Shown here: positions 24,985-36,739 of the stretch, piece after piece
Layout: each line of letters opens with the position of its first letter
How positions within the stretch are numbered: the stretch's first letter is position 1
Origin: Melieria omissa
Taxonomy: Eukaryota > Arthropoda > Insecta > Diptera > Ulidiidae
Assembly (NCBI GenBank): GCA_963971225.1
Contig: OZ020267.1
Location: 107,409,892 to 107,473,891, forward strand
Length of the DNA: 64,000 nt
Direction: 5' to 3'
Notes under the pieces: generated by a model
The model's database searches: none
Told to the model about the DNA's origin: nothing
Seen by the model: the letters and a program-made list of their open reading frames with translations, nothing else
Made by a program: the position numbers and the translations under genes

Positions 24985-25341
24985 CTTCGGATCCAGTATG
25001 CTACGCTCCAGACTGTCTTCGCGGTTCATGGTGGTCGCATTGCTGCCGCTGCTGCTGCCGCCGCCACTAATCAGTTGCTGCTGTTGTTGTTGCTGTTGTG
25101 CAGATGCCTCCAGGCGCAATCGTGCCCGTTCCACACGTGCCAGCGTCGGACTGTCGAGTATCGATGGCGCACGTGACGGTGGCCGCGAATTATTCGCGCT
25201 GGCCGTGTTCCCATTCAAGTTGGGCGGCAGCAGCGTGTTGCTGGCGGCGCTGTGTGGCAGTGGTGTCGTTGGTTCCAGCGTGTTGCTGGTGGACGAGGAC
25301 GAGCCCGGCGTGGGCGTGGACGATGAAGTGGTGACCAACAT
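24985..25341 (-). CDS. Probable host coding exon, Ser/Pro/Gln-rich protein, gene unknown
   Basis: This is the only region with convincing host coding character. The minus-strand frame has 119 codons, strongly G/C-biased third positions, and a sharp rise in GC relative to its flanks. Residues 1-60 are Ser/Thr/Pro-rich. Residues 53-78 ('RPPSRAPSILDSP', 'LARVERARLRLE') look like a folded or helical segment. A run of eight Gln is at 82-89, a Gly/Ser linker at 92-100, and 'NREDSLERSILDPK' ends the exon. It closes in phase 0 at a good donor, AAG|GTAGGT (intron begins at 24984). The ATG at 25339-25341 has a favourable CACC context and an in-frame stop lies a short distance upstream with no AG between them. 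It is therefore either the initiator, or the exon starts at an internal acceptor such as CCACCAG in codons 17-19. I cannot name the protein. Confidence 0.7.
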
Positions 25342-26545
25342 GGTGAGTATTTGTTTGTTTATTTTATGTGTTTATTTTTTTTTTTTATTTTATTCGAATT
25401 TCTTTTGCAGCAGACGGAAAATTGCTTCTTTTATTTTGGGTAAGTGAAAGTAAATTTAATTATAGCAATTTTGTTGAAATAGAAATGGAACTGAGAAATT
25501 GTTTCTCACGCTAAAAGAAAATGGCAATGATTACATGTGCTTTGAATAGGCAGATTAAAGGCCAAATGTAGCTAACATGGGAAAACACAGTCACACAGAT
25601 ACAGCGACACACAGTTGAGGGCATTGAGGGCTCATAGAGCTAAGTGCAGGTGCCGGTTCCGGTGCAAAGAAAAGCCGGTAAGGCTAAACAAATTTTTTGT
25701 GAGTTCAAAAATTTCTTATTTTGCTGTTCAACATCAAAACATTCGTTTCTACGTTTTCAAAAGATTGCCTGGTTTTGGAAGCGTTTGTCATTGATGGTTT
25801 TTGTTGGTAATGATCTCTGATAGTGCAGTCAAGTAGAATATCTGCAATGGATTTTAATGCTCAAACCAGGTCTTTGCAGCCCATTGCCGCATTCTCTTTG
25901 CTGTTGCAATTCTTTGCTTATTGTTGTTGTTGTTGTTTGGCAGTTATAGTCTTTACTGCTGCCTTCCTTGCTGCTTCTACTTCTACAACTCAACGCCAGG
26001 TTTTTGCACTCCAGCTGCGCTCAATGGTGTGCAACGCAGTTCAGTTGTTGCCGGTGTATAGTATTGTTGTTGTTGATGTTTTCGTAGTGTGTGTTTGTAT
26101 CTGTATGTGCATTTCGCATTCCAATCGCCTATGCCCCGCACATTTTGCCGCTACCCTATATTTACTTCATTATTTATTTATGCTTCAACTGATTTTCTTT
26201 GCTTAATGCGGATTTTTCTTTTACTTTTGCTTCTGTTTTTTTATATTTTGTTGTTTTGAGTTTGAAATCCGTTGTGGATGCGTTGTTTAAGAATTTAAAA
26301 AAATTCCAATAATTTAAATTGGTATCTACTATCACTTTGTTTGCGCTTAGATGCACTTGAAACATGTTTTAGGTAGAAAAGCGTTAAAGCAATGAAAACC
26401 ATTTAAAAAATATGGCAACAAAAACCATATGGCTAAGATTTTTTTGTTTTTGAATGCATTTTATTGCTTCTTAATTTTTTTAATTTATGCTAAAGTTTTG
26501 TTATTAATCTTATTTCATACAAATATTTTTATTTATTAAGTCTTA
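25342..26545. other. Upstream flank of the exon, no gene seen
   Basis: The first 70 bases contain plus-strand splice-like signals: GTGAGT at 25343-25348, a pyrimidine-rich acceptor ending CAG at 25410, and GTAAGT at 25440-25445. Beyond that, (TTG)n and Cys/Val-rich frames at 25823-26206 look like microsatellite artefacts. On the minus strand the first part may be 5' UTR of the exon. Confidence 0.4.
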
Positions 26546-26795
26546 TTGTTTTATTTTATTTCATTTTATTTTATTTTATTTTATTTTATTTTATTTTATT
26601 TTATTTTATTTTCTTTTATTTTATTTTATTTTATTTTATTTTATTTTATTTTATTTTATTTTATTTTATTTTATTTTGTTTTATTTTGTTCTATTTTATT
26701 TTATTTTATGTTATTTTGTTTTATTTTATTTTGTCTTATTTTAACTTATTCTATTTTATTTTATTTTATTGTCTTTTATTTTAGTTTATGTTTTT
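26546..26795. repeat. (TTTTA)n microsatellite, third tract
   Basis: About 250 bases of TTTTA units with TTTTG, TTTTC and TGTTA variants. It grades into diverged TTTTA/TTTAA sequence to about 27100. Same orientation as the other two tracts. Confidence 0.95.
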
Positions 26796-27640
26796 TATTT
26801 CATTTATTATATTAAATTTTTTAAATTTAATTTTATTGTTTTTATTTAATTGAATTTTTTATTGTATTGTATTTTATTTATTTTATTTTAGTTTATTTAT
26901 TTTTTATTTCTTTTATTATATATAATTTTTTTAAATTTAGTTTTATTGTTTTTATTTATTTTTATTTTTTTATTGTATTGTATTTATTTTATTTTAGTTT
27001 ATTTTATTTTATTTTATACATTTTTTATTTAACTTTATGTTATTTATTTTTTTATTTTATTGTATTTTATATTATTTTATTAAATTTTATTTTAGTTTAA
27101 TTTCTTTTTTGTATTCAATTTATTACAATTATTTTGTTAAATTATTATTTATTTATTGTTTATTATTTTATTATTTTTTATATGTTATTTTTTTGCTTAT
27201 TTGATCTGTTTTATTTTTTTATAATTTTAATTTATTTAGTTTTAGTATAATAATTTAATATGTCGTCATTTTGGTTAAATTTATTTATTTTCATTTTTCT
27301 AAAATTAATTAAATTTTTGTTTTCTAAAATTTCGTTCAGTATTTATTTGTTGTTGTAATTTTTCTAAATTTAGTTTCATGTTTTTACTAAAATTTCGTTC
27401 AGTATTTAATTTTTCCCATTTTCATGAATTGTTTTTGTTTCCAACATGTCACTTGCTTTATTCGGTCTCTGCATCTGGCGGATACTTTTCTTTCACTCTC
27501 CAACCACTGCCGTCTCTTCTATGTTTTCATTTAACATTTCAAGACCCAATTTTTCTCAGCACAAATCACAAAACACTTTATTTTTGTTGTTTGCCAATTT
27601 TCAAAATTACCACAAACTGCACGCTGTGTTTTCTTTTCCA
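26796..27640. other. Diverged TTTTA-type AT-rich sequence, then gene-free flank
   Basis: 26796-27370 is AT-rich, built from decayed TTTTA/TTTTTATT units. 27370-27640 has mixed composition and would be 5' UTR or intron if the minus-strand promoter candidate at 27.86 kb is real. Confidence 0.45.
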
Positions 27641-27823
27641 ATTCGAAAAAGCGGCAAATATGGCGCGGCTACTGGAGAAACCAACAAAACACAACAATTC
27701 AAAAACCGTCTCACGCACTCGTTGTCGTTAGCACGTTGTTTGCCACCAGCGGCTGTCACTAGTCGCGTCGTATTTCTTCCGTGTATCTGAATCTTTAGAA
27801 ACTATAAAGAGACCCGCAAGCAA

Positions 27824-27869
27824 ACGACCATTCACGCGCGCTGCTCGTTGTTGACTGTTGGCGACTGAA
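27824..27869 (-). promoter_or_regulatory. Candidate TATA-less Inr/DPE core promoter
   Basis: On the minus strand ACAGTC (5 of 6 to the fly initiator TCAKTY) puts A+1 at 27856. GGTCGT, a full match to the downstream promoter element RGWYVT, starts exactly at +28 (27829-27824). A better initiator, TCAGTC, lies 10 bases upstream but has no DPE at +28. No TATA box is seen near -30. Following sequence has the purine- and CAA-rich look of a fly 5' UTR. It would drive transcription toward the minus-strand exon 2.5 kb away. This is inference from motifs only. Confidence 0.3.
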
Positions 27870-28059
27870 CGCAACCGACGTAAGAGCATTGGCCCCAAAA
27901 CAACACAGCGATTATCTATCGGAATTTCAGCTGCAAAAGCACGCATCCAACAACATGTTCGTCGAACATGTTCGTTGCGAACTGCAGCCAATACGAAATT
28001 CCCACTATTTTGTTTTTGCTTTTCCACATATTTCAGACATTTTCATTGAATTTGCCTCG

Positions 28060-29569
28060 AACACTGCAGTTTTGTATCTTTTTATGCCAAGGAATTCGTT
28101 TGCTTTTGCTGTTTTTAGTGTTTTTGTTGTTGTTGGTGTGTGACTCCAGTTTGTTGCGAGCATGAAGCATTGCATTGGCGTTGCAACTTGCAGTCGCTTA
28201 TGGTTGTTATTGTTTTCATGTGCCGGTATTTTGAGAGTTTTCGTTGCTATGTGGTTGTTGTTGCCAAACACAGAACAGGTTGTTGTTGGGTTGCTGCATT
28301 GCATAGTAAAATGTTGTGTGGATATATTTAGTAATGTTGCTTTGGGTGCTTTATTGTAGTTAGTGTATTTGTTGTTGTTGTAAAATTTGAATTCTGATTT
28401 ATGCGATACGTTCGGTGAATTGCGCTGTTGCCGCCTCGCTCGCTTGGGTGCTTTTTGGCCTTTTCTTCACTTTAGTTACAAAGTGTTGGTCACCAATTCC
28501 CCTTTGCTGCTCTTCACTGTATTCCCCTCTTAGTATTTTTTTTAATTTTCATTTTTGGCCTTCTTCAACCTGCTTGTCTCTTTTCCCTTTCCTTGCTGTT
28601 GGTTGTTTATTGCTGCATTAATTGTGGCCTTTTCTTTGGCTGCAATGCTTCACACTTGGCTGTCGCTGTTCAATGTGGAAGAGTTCAAGGTTTAATGTCC
28701 TTCAAAATGTATACAAAAGTCCACTAAATAATACGCTGTGGACATGGACATATAGAGAGAAAGAGAGAGACATATGAGAAAGAAGTGGGCAATGGAAAAA
28801 AATGGCAATCACAGCCGCTGCCAGTTGGCAAGCAAACTGTCTGAACGAGGCGCATAGACTGACATGAAGAAATCGATGATGATGTAAAAAAAATGTGTAA
28901 AGAATTAGATTAAAATAACAACACCAATAACGAAGAATATTTTTACAAGATTTATACAAAAAATTAAATCATTGGTAATATTTTTACAAAATAAAAAATA
29001 AATCCATAGAGCACAAAGACAAGAAAAGAGAATAGATGACAAATTGTACTTTGAATCTATTGGATTTGGCTGTCAATTAAAACCAAATCAAATCAAACAT
29101 TAAGTTAATGTGGCATTACAATGTAGATTCGGCCAAGGTCACTTTTTAATATTAGTCATGCACATGAGGTAATAAAATACTAGAACATCAAGACCTTGAA
29201 TAATGATTATGGGAACACAGAAACGCTTAAAGTTGCTTATAGAAAACAATAATTAATGCATTAAATACTTGAAGACTAAACTTTAATACTCAAGTAACGA
29301 CAGAATGAAAAAAATGTACTATGAATCACGTTTTTTGTGTGATCCACATGAATATGTTTATAGGTCTGGCAGCCACATCTCTTCTGAAGGTATTGAAAAA
29401 GTTTCATATCGATATCTCTAATAAAATAAATATTACGGTGCTCCAACGAACTTAAGAAGATGTATGGATCAACGAAACATAGCCAATAGATTTCACTGAA
29501 AACTTAAATTTTATAAGAAAATAACTTAATTTTGGTTGATCTAAATTGGATGACATGAGCCTGGATCAT
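28060..29569. other. Gene-free stretch
   Basis: (TTG)n runs are dense at 28120-28380 and give Val/Leu/Cys frames. From 28700 the sequence is AT-rich with no recognisable gene. A GAGA-type purine run lies at about 28755-28770. Confidence 0.5.
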
Positions 29570-29575
29570 CTATAG

Positions 29576-29835
29576 TTTCAATAAGATGGTGCAATGTATC
29601 GCACATCGGTTGTTACATTGGAGTTTTTGCAAGAAAAGCTATCAGAACGCATTATTTCTAGAAGAGAGGATACTGAATTTTCACCAAAATTTTATTATTT
29701 AACACTCTTAGACTGTTTTCTCTGAAGCTACTTAAAGTCGCTGATATATGCCATCAAATCAGCAACAGTTGATCAAGTGGAGAGCAACATTAGTCAAAAC
29801 TTTCGTAAAATCCAGCCCGACTTACTTGTACGCAA
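29576..29835 (+). pseudogene. DD41D mariner-like transposase remnant
   Basis: One reading frame shows the C-terminal catalytic half of a Tc1/mariner-superfamily transposase. It starts 'FQ*DGAMYRTSVVTLEF', then 'ERIISRRED', 'LTLLDCFL', a stop, 'SYLKSLIYAIKSATVDQVES' and 'FRKIQPDLLVR'. Two catalytic-type aspartates (in DGAM and LLDC) are separated by exactly 41 residues. That spacing is the DD41D (rosa-type) signature, a group first described from a Ceratitis fruit fly. It is broken by two in-frame stops: TAA at 29582 where related proteins have Gln, and TGA at 29723 where they have Trp. The N-terminal half is not clearly visible upstream. Confidence 0.8.
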
Positions 29836-29924
29836 ACAACAACCCATTACCGAATTTGGGTCTGATTCAAAACTTCTTTCGAAGTGTCTCTTCTCATTTG
29901 TCACAAAGTTGCACAAAGAAAACT

Positions 29925-30450
29925 CTCTTCTCTCTCTTACTTAATTCTAATAATAATTTCTCTTACTTAATTTTCTATGATTCTAAGTATAGAAGACATG
30001 ATCTTTTCTAGCCTTATCCACTGACTTTTCCATTAAATACTGGTTTTGCTGAAACCTCATCTTTTTCCAAGCTATTTTTTGTATTGAATTATTATTAGTA
30101 TTGATTCTCTCTCTTACTTAATTCTAATAATAATTTCTCTTACCTAATTTTCTATGATTCTAACTATAGCAGACATGATCTTCTCTAACCGTATCCACTA
30201 ACTTACCCATTAAATACTGGTTTCGCTGAAACCTCATCTTTTTCCAAGATTTTTTTATATAGAAATTCAGGCGTAATAAGCTTCCTTATAAATGAGAGGA
30301 TTGAAGGTCACACATAGAAGACATGATCTCCTTCTCTGACCTTATCCACTGACTTTCCCATGAAATACTAGTTTCGTTGAAACCTAATGTTCCTCCAAGC
30401 TTTCTTTAGATAGAAGTTCAGGTGTAATAAGCTTCCTAGAGAATACGACT
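29925..30450. repeat. ~150-178-bp minisatellite, three units
   Basis: Each unit has 'gacatgatct', 'cttatccactgac', 'attaaatactggtt' and 'gctgaaacctcatct'. The 'agacatgatc' string is near 29994, 30172 and 30318, giving periods of about 178 and 146. It starts shortly after the DD41D remnant. Confidence 0.9.
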
Positions 30451-30625
30451 TTTTTAGGTTAGGCGAGGTCTTTGCTCATCATTTGCCTATTGAAGCAAAA
30501 ATAACAATCATCTCTTTAAACCTTTCTAAATTCGCAGATATGATAAACGTCCTTAAAAAAGCGATATGTCCATCATTTTCATGTTAAGACCACATCTCCG
30601 TTAGAGATACTTAAAATAGTTTAAT

Positions 30626-30870
30626 GTACTAACTTGTTGACAACATTATTGATGGAAAGAATGGTGTTGAAGAGTGATGATAGCTTCGAAATTGATAGAT
30701 TGATCGGTCACTTTCTGAAAGCCGAGTGTTTCTAAATAAGTCAGCATACAGTACTAACTTATTGACAACTTTATTGATGGAAAGAATGATGTTGAAGAGT
30801 AATAGCTTCAAAATTGATAGATCGGACGGCCACTTTCTGGAAGCCGAGTCAGCATACAGTGGTGCACGTA
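30626..30870. repeat. Two-copy ~123-bp tandem duplication
   Basis: Copies beginning at about 30626 and 30749 share 'gtactaactt', 'ttgatggaaagaatg', 'tgttgaagagt' and 'cactttctg' blocks, and both end in 'gtcagcatacagt'. The small substitution and indel load suggests a fairly young duplication. Confidence 0.9.
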
Positions 30871-32240
30871 AGGGAAGTTTTGAATGTGCAAAACCCCAAC
30901 TATCAAATGATTGTGAGCTCAAAACTTGTGTACGGAATTCCCCAAAATGAAGTTCTGATTTATGAATTATCCAAAAGCTTAGACTGCTCTCAGACAAGCT
31001 TTAGTTCTTCAACTTTTCAACCCCTAACCTCAATCACCACCTAAGATAATCTTCTAGGCAATTTTCTTAAGTACAAAAAATATGATTCTATGGCATTGAC
31101 CAAGTCTTTGAATTTTTTTTCAATTTTATTTGATTGTCACCCAACTCATATAATTACACAAAACTTTTTCATCAAGTAAAATGTGCGCTCAAGTGTTCAA
31201 TTAGAATTTTTTTCAATGCCATTAGTAATAAATCTTTGCGTTGTCCGCCTTTGGCGTGAATGTCAATGCAGTGTTAAATGTTCAAACATTAGTCACAATT
31301 TGTGTCACAATCGAATAGCACAAATTTTTATGTGCCGTCTGCTGTCAATGTCGCCTAAGCAGACATAATTAAAAACTTGAAGCCGCTGTAAATATTTCCA
31401 AAATACTCTTAAACCCGGCAAATTGAACTCCACAAGCGGCATCAGCCATGAATGTTTGACACTAATGAAATTTGTCAACAAGATTACACAAAAAAAAAGA
31501 ATAGCAAAAAGAACAACGCAAAGCACAAAATTTCGTAATGTGCTGCCAACAACAACAACAAAACACAACGACTCGCATCTTACGCAATTAAACGTTGAGA
31601 CAATCAGCGGAGAACAAAAACCAACCGAAACAAAAACAAAAAAAAATAATAAAAAAGAAAATACAAAAAACTGAAGAATAATTTCCAAACCAATGAAGAC
31701 ATCAAATTCCCACCTCACTCCCCAAATAACTTCATCAAGTATAGTTGTGTTGTTGTTGTTGTTTAAGTGCGCTCCAAGCCCGAGTCAGAGAGTGTAATTT
31801 CGTAGTAAGACGAAGCGAAACGAAAACCTAGCAGACAAATTAAAGACAAATTTTCGTAGACAAAAAGCAACAAGAACGACGATAAACCGAAACATCAAAC
31901 TGTGGCGCCAGCGCACTGAAATTGAGAAGGCGGCAGCGGGATAAGCAATGTTGTTGACAAGAGTTGGCGGGGAGTGGGAGAGGCGTGCACAAGGAAGTGA
32001 AATGCCATGAAATCAAATGAATTGGAATAAAATGAAATCAAATGCAATGGAAGGCAATGAAAACAAATTGTTTATGAATGAAACGTTGTCTGGCCCTTTA
32101 AAATGTGCGTGCGCAGTGGTGTGGGTGCGAGGGGGAGAGGGGGTGACAGAGGGAAGGAAGTGTTGCCAGACATTTCGGTCGGACTTTTGTGGGCTGATGA
32201 TTTGAGAGTTTTGGAAGTAAAGTTGACAACTGTGATCGGG
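30871..32240. other. Gene-free stretch
   Basis: No gene recognised. A (TTG)n run is at about 31748-31763 and an A-rich Lys/Asn frame at 31423-31674. 31740-32020 is somewhat more G/C-rich but lacks any motif I can support. Confidence 0.5.
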
Positions 32241-32244
32241 GGAC

Positions 32245-32570
32245 TAAATACTCGAAGTGAAATATTTTACGTAGAAATTGAATTAATTAGGGAAATGTGT
32301 TAGTTACGTATGGAGTAATATTTTTTAAGTTCATTCAAGTAAGTTAGTGGCCGTGACTAAGTTAAGAATCCATACTCGAGGTGAACCATTCAACGTAGAA
32401 TTGAAATAAATTAGTTAAGTATTAACTATCCATACTCGAGCTGAACCATTTAATAAAAAAATAAATTAGTTAAATATTAACAATTTTTTTAACTTAATTT
32501 AAGTGAGTTAACACATGTGGCTGACGTTTTTAAAAATCCATACTTGAAGAAAACAATGTGTGTTTTGTAA
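32245..32570. repeat. Short degenerate ~60-bp tandem repeat
   Basis: 'ccatactcgagstgaaccat' with 'aaataaattagttaa' recurs at about 32371 and 32431. Decayed copies are at about 32250 and 32535. Period is about 60, or a multiple of it. Confidence 0.7.
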
Positions 32571-32619
32571 ACAAATTTTTTTAAATTACATTAAATTGCA
32601 AAACAAAATCAATTTTTTC

Positions 32620-32870
32620 CCAAAACAAGGTTCTGACAACCGATTCTGGTAGAGGGGGAGGCGGAAACACGTGGATCGGCGTTTTGAAAGTTTAGGTCTG
32701 AGTTTTTTTAAGGTGTTCAAAGCTTATCTTCTTCAAATTCTTATGAAGAATCGGCATACGAAAACCATGTAACCTTACATTTTAGGTACATAATGTGTTT
32801 AGCAATTTTATGTAAAATATGAGGAACATTTTTCTAAAATATTTAAGCCCTCTAGCTCCCATTATTATGA
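32620..32870 (+). repeat. Dispersed repeat D, copy 1
   Basis: This segment is homologous to the reverse complement of 36740-36965. Read in the direction of the second copy, shared blocks are 'taaactttcaaa', 'cgccgatmcacgt', 'acctaaaatgt' and 'aaaatgttc' in the same order over about 240 bases. No inverted repeats or coding sequence are evident. It is probably a fragment of an old non-autonomous element. Confidence 0.7.
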
Positions 32871-35800
32871 AAATTTTGTTTATTGAATCGTGGGAAAAAG
32901 TCTTGTTTGTTTTTTCTTGAGATATTGAAGGGAAATTCCTTACAGTTTGGCATTCATAGACGGAAAATTTCAATAAATCGACGAAAAAGTGGAATTTTTG
33001 GGACATTTTTGTCGAAAACACAGTTTGAATGTATTTTTTTGTATTGGCGTCTTAAGCAAATTTGTTGGTCGTTAAAATATCTACAAACTTGCCGAAGACA
33101 GTAAAGCGATATTCAGAACGATTAAGGACCAATAAGCATGTAAACTTTCGAAGACTTAAGCGACAAACTCGACTAAAATGAGCAAACTTCAAAGTCGGAT
33201 TTCTCTTAAACTAGAGCCAATTCAACCAAACGCCTGGTGGATCTGAACTCAGTATAGTTTGTTACTATTTTTGACTAGCATAGTGTAATTAATTAAATGA
33301 ATTTATTTATTTAATTTATTTAATTTTTTTATTTTAAATGAATTTATTTAGGTATTATAGGACTTGAAATACACCAAAGCTCAAAAAAAAACTTAAAAAC
33401 CAAGATTTTATAGATTGATTGAATTAATTGAATTAACTAATTTATTGACCATAGTTTGAAAATTTTGCAATTTGATCGACAATCGATCAATTCAATCGAA
33501 AACTATTTCTAATCTATCTAATTATTTTGTCAAATAATTTTTTTTCTATGTGGCCACACTCTCCTAGAAATCACATTTCCTAGAGCGCTTTCACATGCGT
33601 CGACAACAACAACATACCATATCATGAAATTTTCGCACACTTGACATCCGGTCATCACATACTTTCCATTGGCTCTCCCCTCCCCCTTCCTCCTCTCCAC
33701 AATGCTGCCGTTATTACCAACTTAAGTGCTCCCAGCCATCACTTTGAAGAAGTCCACCTCGACTATGTTGACAACTTCTTCACTCTCTTCTCTTCTCCGC
33801 TTATTCTTCTATTTCATTCATGAGCAGCGTTCATTTGAATTTGACGTGAGTTTATTTTTGCATTTAACTGCTAAAAGTTTTTACCAAAATTGACAATTTC
33901 TTTCCTCACTCACTTAGCAATTCAACGTGCAGCGGACACAATGTTGCCACATATTTGCATAATTGTGTGATTTGCATGCATAAATGTGTGATTCACCATA
34001 TTTCGTATACAAAATATGACAACAATAACAAAAACAACAACACCGATGACAACAACAAAAACCGAATAAGCAACAACAATACATGAAATTTATTTTAACA
34101 TTTAATGATTTAATTTCTGTTGCTGCCAATCCAAAAAAAACACATCTGATGTGCGTTGCACATTGACCACTTGTCGCTCTTACTGTGCGTCAACACGCCA
34201 ATGCGTACATGCGGCTGTGTGTCATTTGCCACAGTTTGTCAGACACATATTCTACTAGTAGCTCAATGCTTTCTTGTTGTTGTTGTTGTTGTCGCTGTCG
34301 TTTTACAAGTGGCTGTTTATTTGTTCATGCCGGTCTGTGTTGTTTTTGTTGCTGTCGTGCAGTGTCAAGTGCTTGGCCACAAGTGCGCTCAAGTGTTAGT
34401 GCTCGTTAAGTTTGCACTTATGCGGACTTCTGTCTGCTTATGCGTTAATGTTTTTTGGTTTAATTTTTTTTATTTTAATTTTAGTTCTTTTCGAGGCTGT
34501 GGTGCACACTTTTGATTTTATTGAAGTGTTCAATTGGTTGTTTGGCGCATTAATTGCTGTCCGGCTGCGGTTTTATACACGAGATGAGTCTGGAGCGCAA
34601 CACTAACAGTTCCTCAAACTATAAAAACATTTATATGAGAATTGGGCGCTGAGTCAGCCCGATCTGCTGACTGCCATGAGTTCGTTGTGCTGTTTTGATG
34701 GGGTTTTCCCAATACTCATTCAAATAAAATAATCGTTGATAACGGTTTGATGGGACAGTATAAACAACTTGGCATCAGCAATGTCAGGGGAGAAAAATTG
34801 AAGAGAGAGCAGCATCAGAAAGCAGTCCGGGAGACAGTTAAACACTAGAATGCCCAGGGAAGCCAAAATAAATGCAATCAGTAGTTTTATTAAATTTGGG
34901 CGAATTCGCAAATGCGGTTTCTGATCGACTGTGCAAAATAGCACTCAGCCCAGTTGGACCATTGTTCAGTGCCCAAAAGATATGGTAGGAGAGAGAAAAC
35001 GGACAGAGGAGGAGAGTTATGGAAAGGCACGTCAATCCACTGAACTTCGTTATTCCTTTCGTTTTGATTCATTCGTTCTTTCGTTTAACTAACACCCAAC
35101 CAAGTTATTTGACATTTCATATACCACTACCAGAGTCCATACAAGCGTCACATAGGAACATAAAACTACCAACATTGTTGTTCCAACTTGGCTTTAAACA
35201 TACACACAAACATATATACAACATTAGTACATATTACATACATCAAATATAGTTGACTGTACCATGTCTAAAAATGTCACTTTCATGTCAAAGAAGTGTC
35301 GCCCGTACAGAAATCTCTTACGAAAACTAATGCATCATCAAAGTCTTCAATCAAAGTCTGACCTTCATAGCATTAACTGTGACATTTCAATAGATATCTT
35401 TGTACTTATGTAGTCAAAAACTATGCTGCCACAACACACTAGAACGGATTATTAACGCTCTTCTCTAGATTACAATTCATCAACAACACCAACACTGTCA
35501 TCAACAGTAACAGCAACATTATCATGCAAAGCCATCAATAGCCAACAGAAATAACTCACTCACACTCACATATGTACATAGTATATATACATACGTGATG
35601 CACACAAAACATATGAAAACAAATTACAAAACTTATAAGTTCAGAATAAAACAAAAATTCAGCATCAGCTGGTGTTGCTGCCAAAGCAAGGATTTTGTTA
35701 TATATTTTCTTATTTGGTTTTGCTTCTCTTGTTATTTTTTTTTCGCATTTCGTTTGGTTAAATCGATGAGCAATTTTCTTAATTCCTTCCTTTAGCTTTT

Positions 35801-36739
35801 GGCTCACAGCTAAAGCGACTACAAGGAAGCTGCAGACAATGATTACGCTGCGCTGTCAGTTGCGCTGACTTCGCTATTGATTTGGCGCGCGAACGTCAAC
35901 GTCAAAGCGTCTCGAAATTGACAGCATTTGCGCTGGCTGACACAAGTGGGCGTGACACATGCACACCCAACCAGACACACACACAAACACATTCACAATT
36001 ACTTACACAGTTAGCAGCCAATGCTTTGCCACATTTTTTCATGTGTTGGTGTGCTTTCATATGAGTATTTGTGTTTGTGTTTATGTGTGTGTGTGATGTC
36101 TCTGGCATTATGTCATACTTATCGTTTATTATTTGCGCTCAAGCAATAAAATTGTTTGTGTAAATCATAAAAAATGCGACAAGCCAACGCCACTTCACAG
36201 CAATCCTTGCGTTGCGCCCAACTCCTCTGATATATTTTTTAGCCCAGCCGCCCCTTTCGGTCGAACATTCGAACTGGTTGCGCAGTGTCAGCTGGCTGGC
36301 ATTGTGTGAAATATTTTGCGTCATGTGCTTCTCGTTTTTTTCTTGCTTTATTTGATACTTTTCACATTGTTACTCTTTTGGCGCAAATTGTATAGAAATG
36401 TAGAATTTTATGCAATTGGCACAATGCGATTTTATGTTTTTTTTATATCTATTTCTATTCTATAGCTAGAAAGCCATTTAAGGTCATCATAATATTTAAT
36501 TGGCTTTTTAGATACTTGGCATTTTCTTTAGAAAAGAAATAAACACTCAAACACATTTTCAGTTTTGGTTTATTTCTGGCGTTCAAGTTAATTTCTGAGC
36601 TTTGATGTATTCAGAGACCTATAGTATAATTTAATGACGAATATTGTCGTGGTATATTTTGTCCTTAAAAAGTCCTGTTTTACGGGACATTTTTGGCATT
36701 TTAGAAAAAAAGGGTCAAATTGACCCATACAAATAGGAG
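32871..36739. other. Gene-free stretch
   Basis: No gene recognised over nearly 4 kb. (TTG)n/(CAA)n runs lie at 34020-34080 and 34275-34295. The Cys- and Val-rich frames at 34156-34515 are by-products of these runs. A perfect 15-base palindrome sits at 36712-36726 (separate entry). Confidence 0.5.
36712..36726. promoter_or_regulatory. Perfect GGGTCA inverted repeat (IR3)
   Basis: GGGTCAAATTGACCC is two GGGTCA half-sites facing each other with a 3-base spacer. This half-site family binds nuclear receptors, but fly ecdysone elements normally have a 1-base spacer. With no gene nearby, its function is unsupported and chance is likely. Confidence 0.2.

Noticed and set aside
24998..25447. Plus-strand 149-codon frame opposite the exon
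   Set aside because: It consists of Cys, Leu and Val runs that are the antisense of polyGln and Ser codons. The minus strand has the coding codon bias and the donor.
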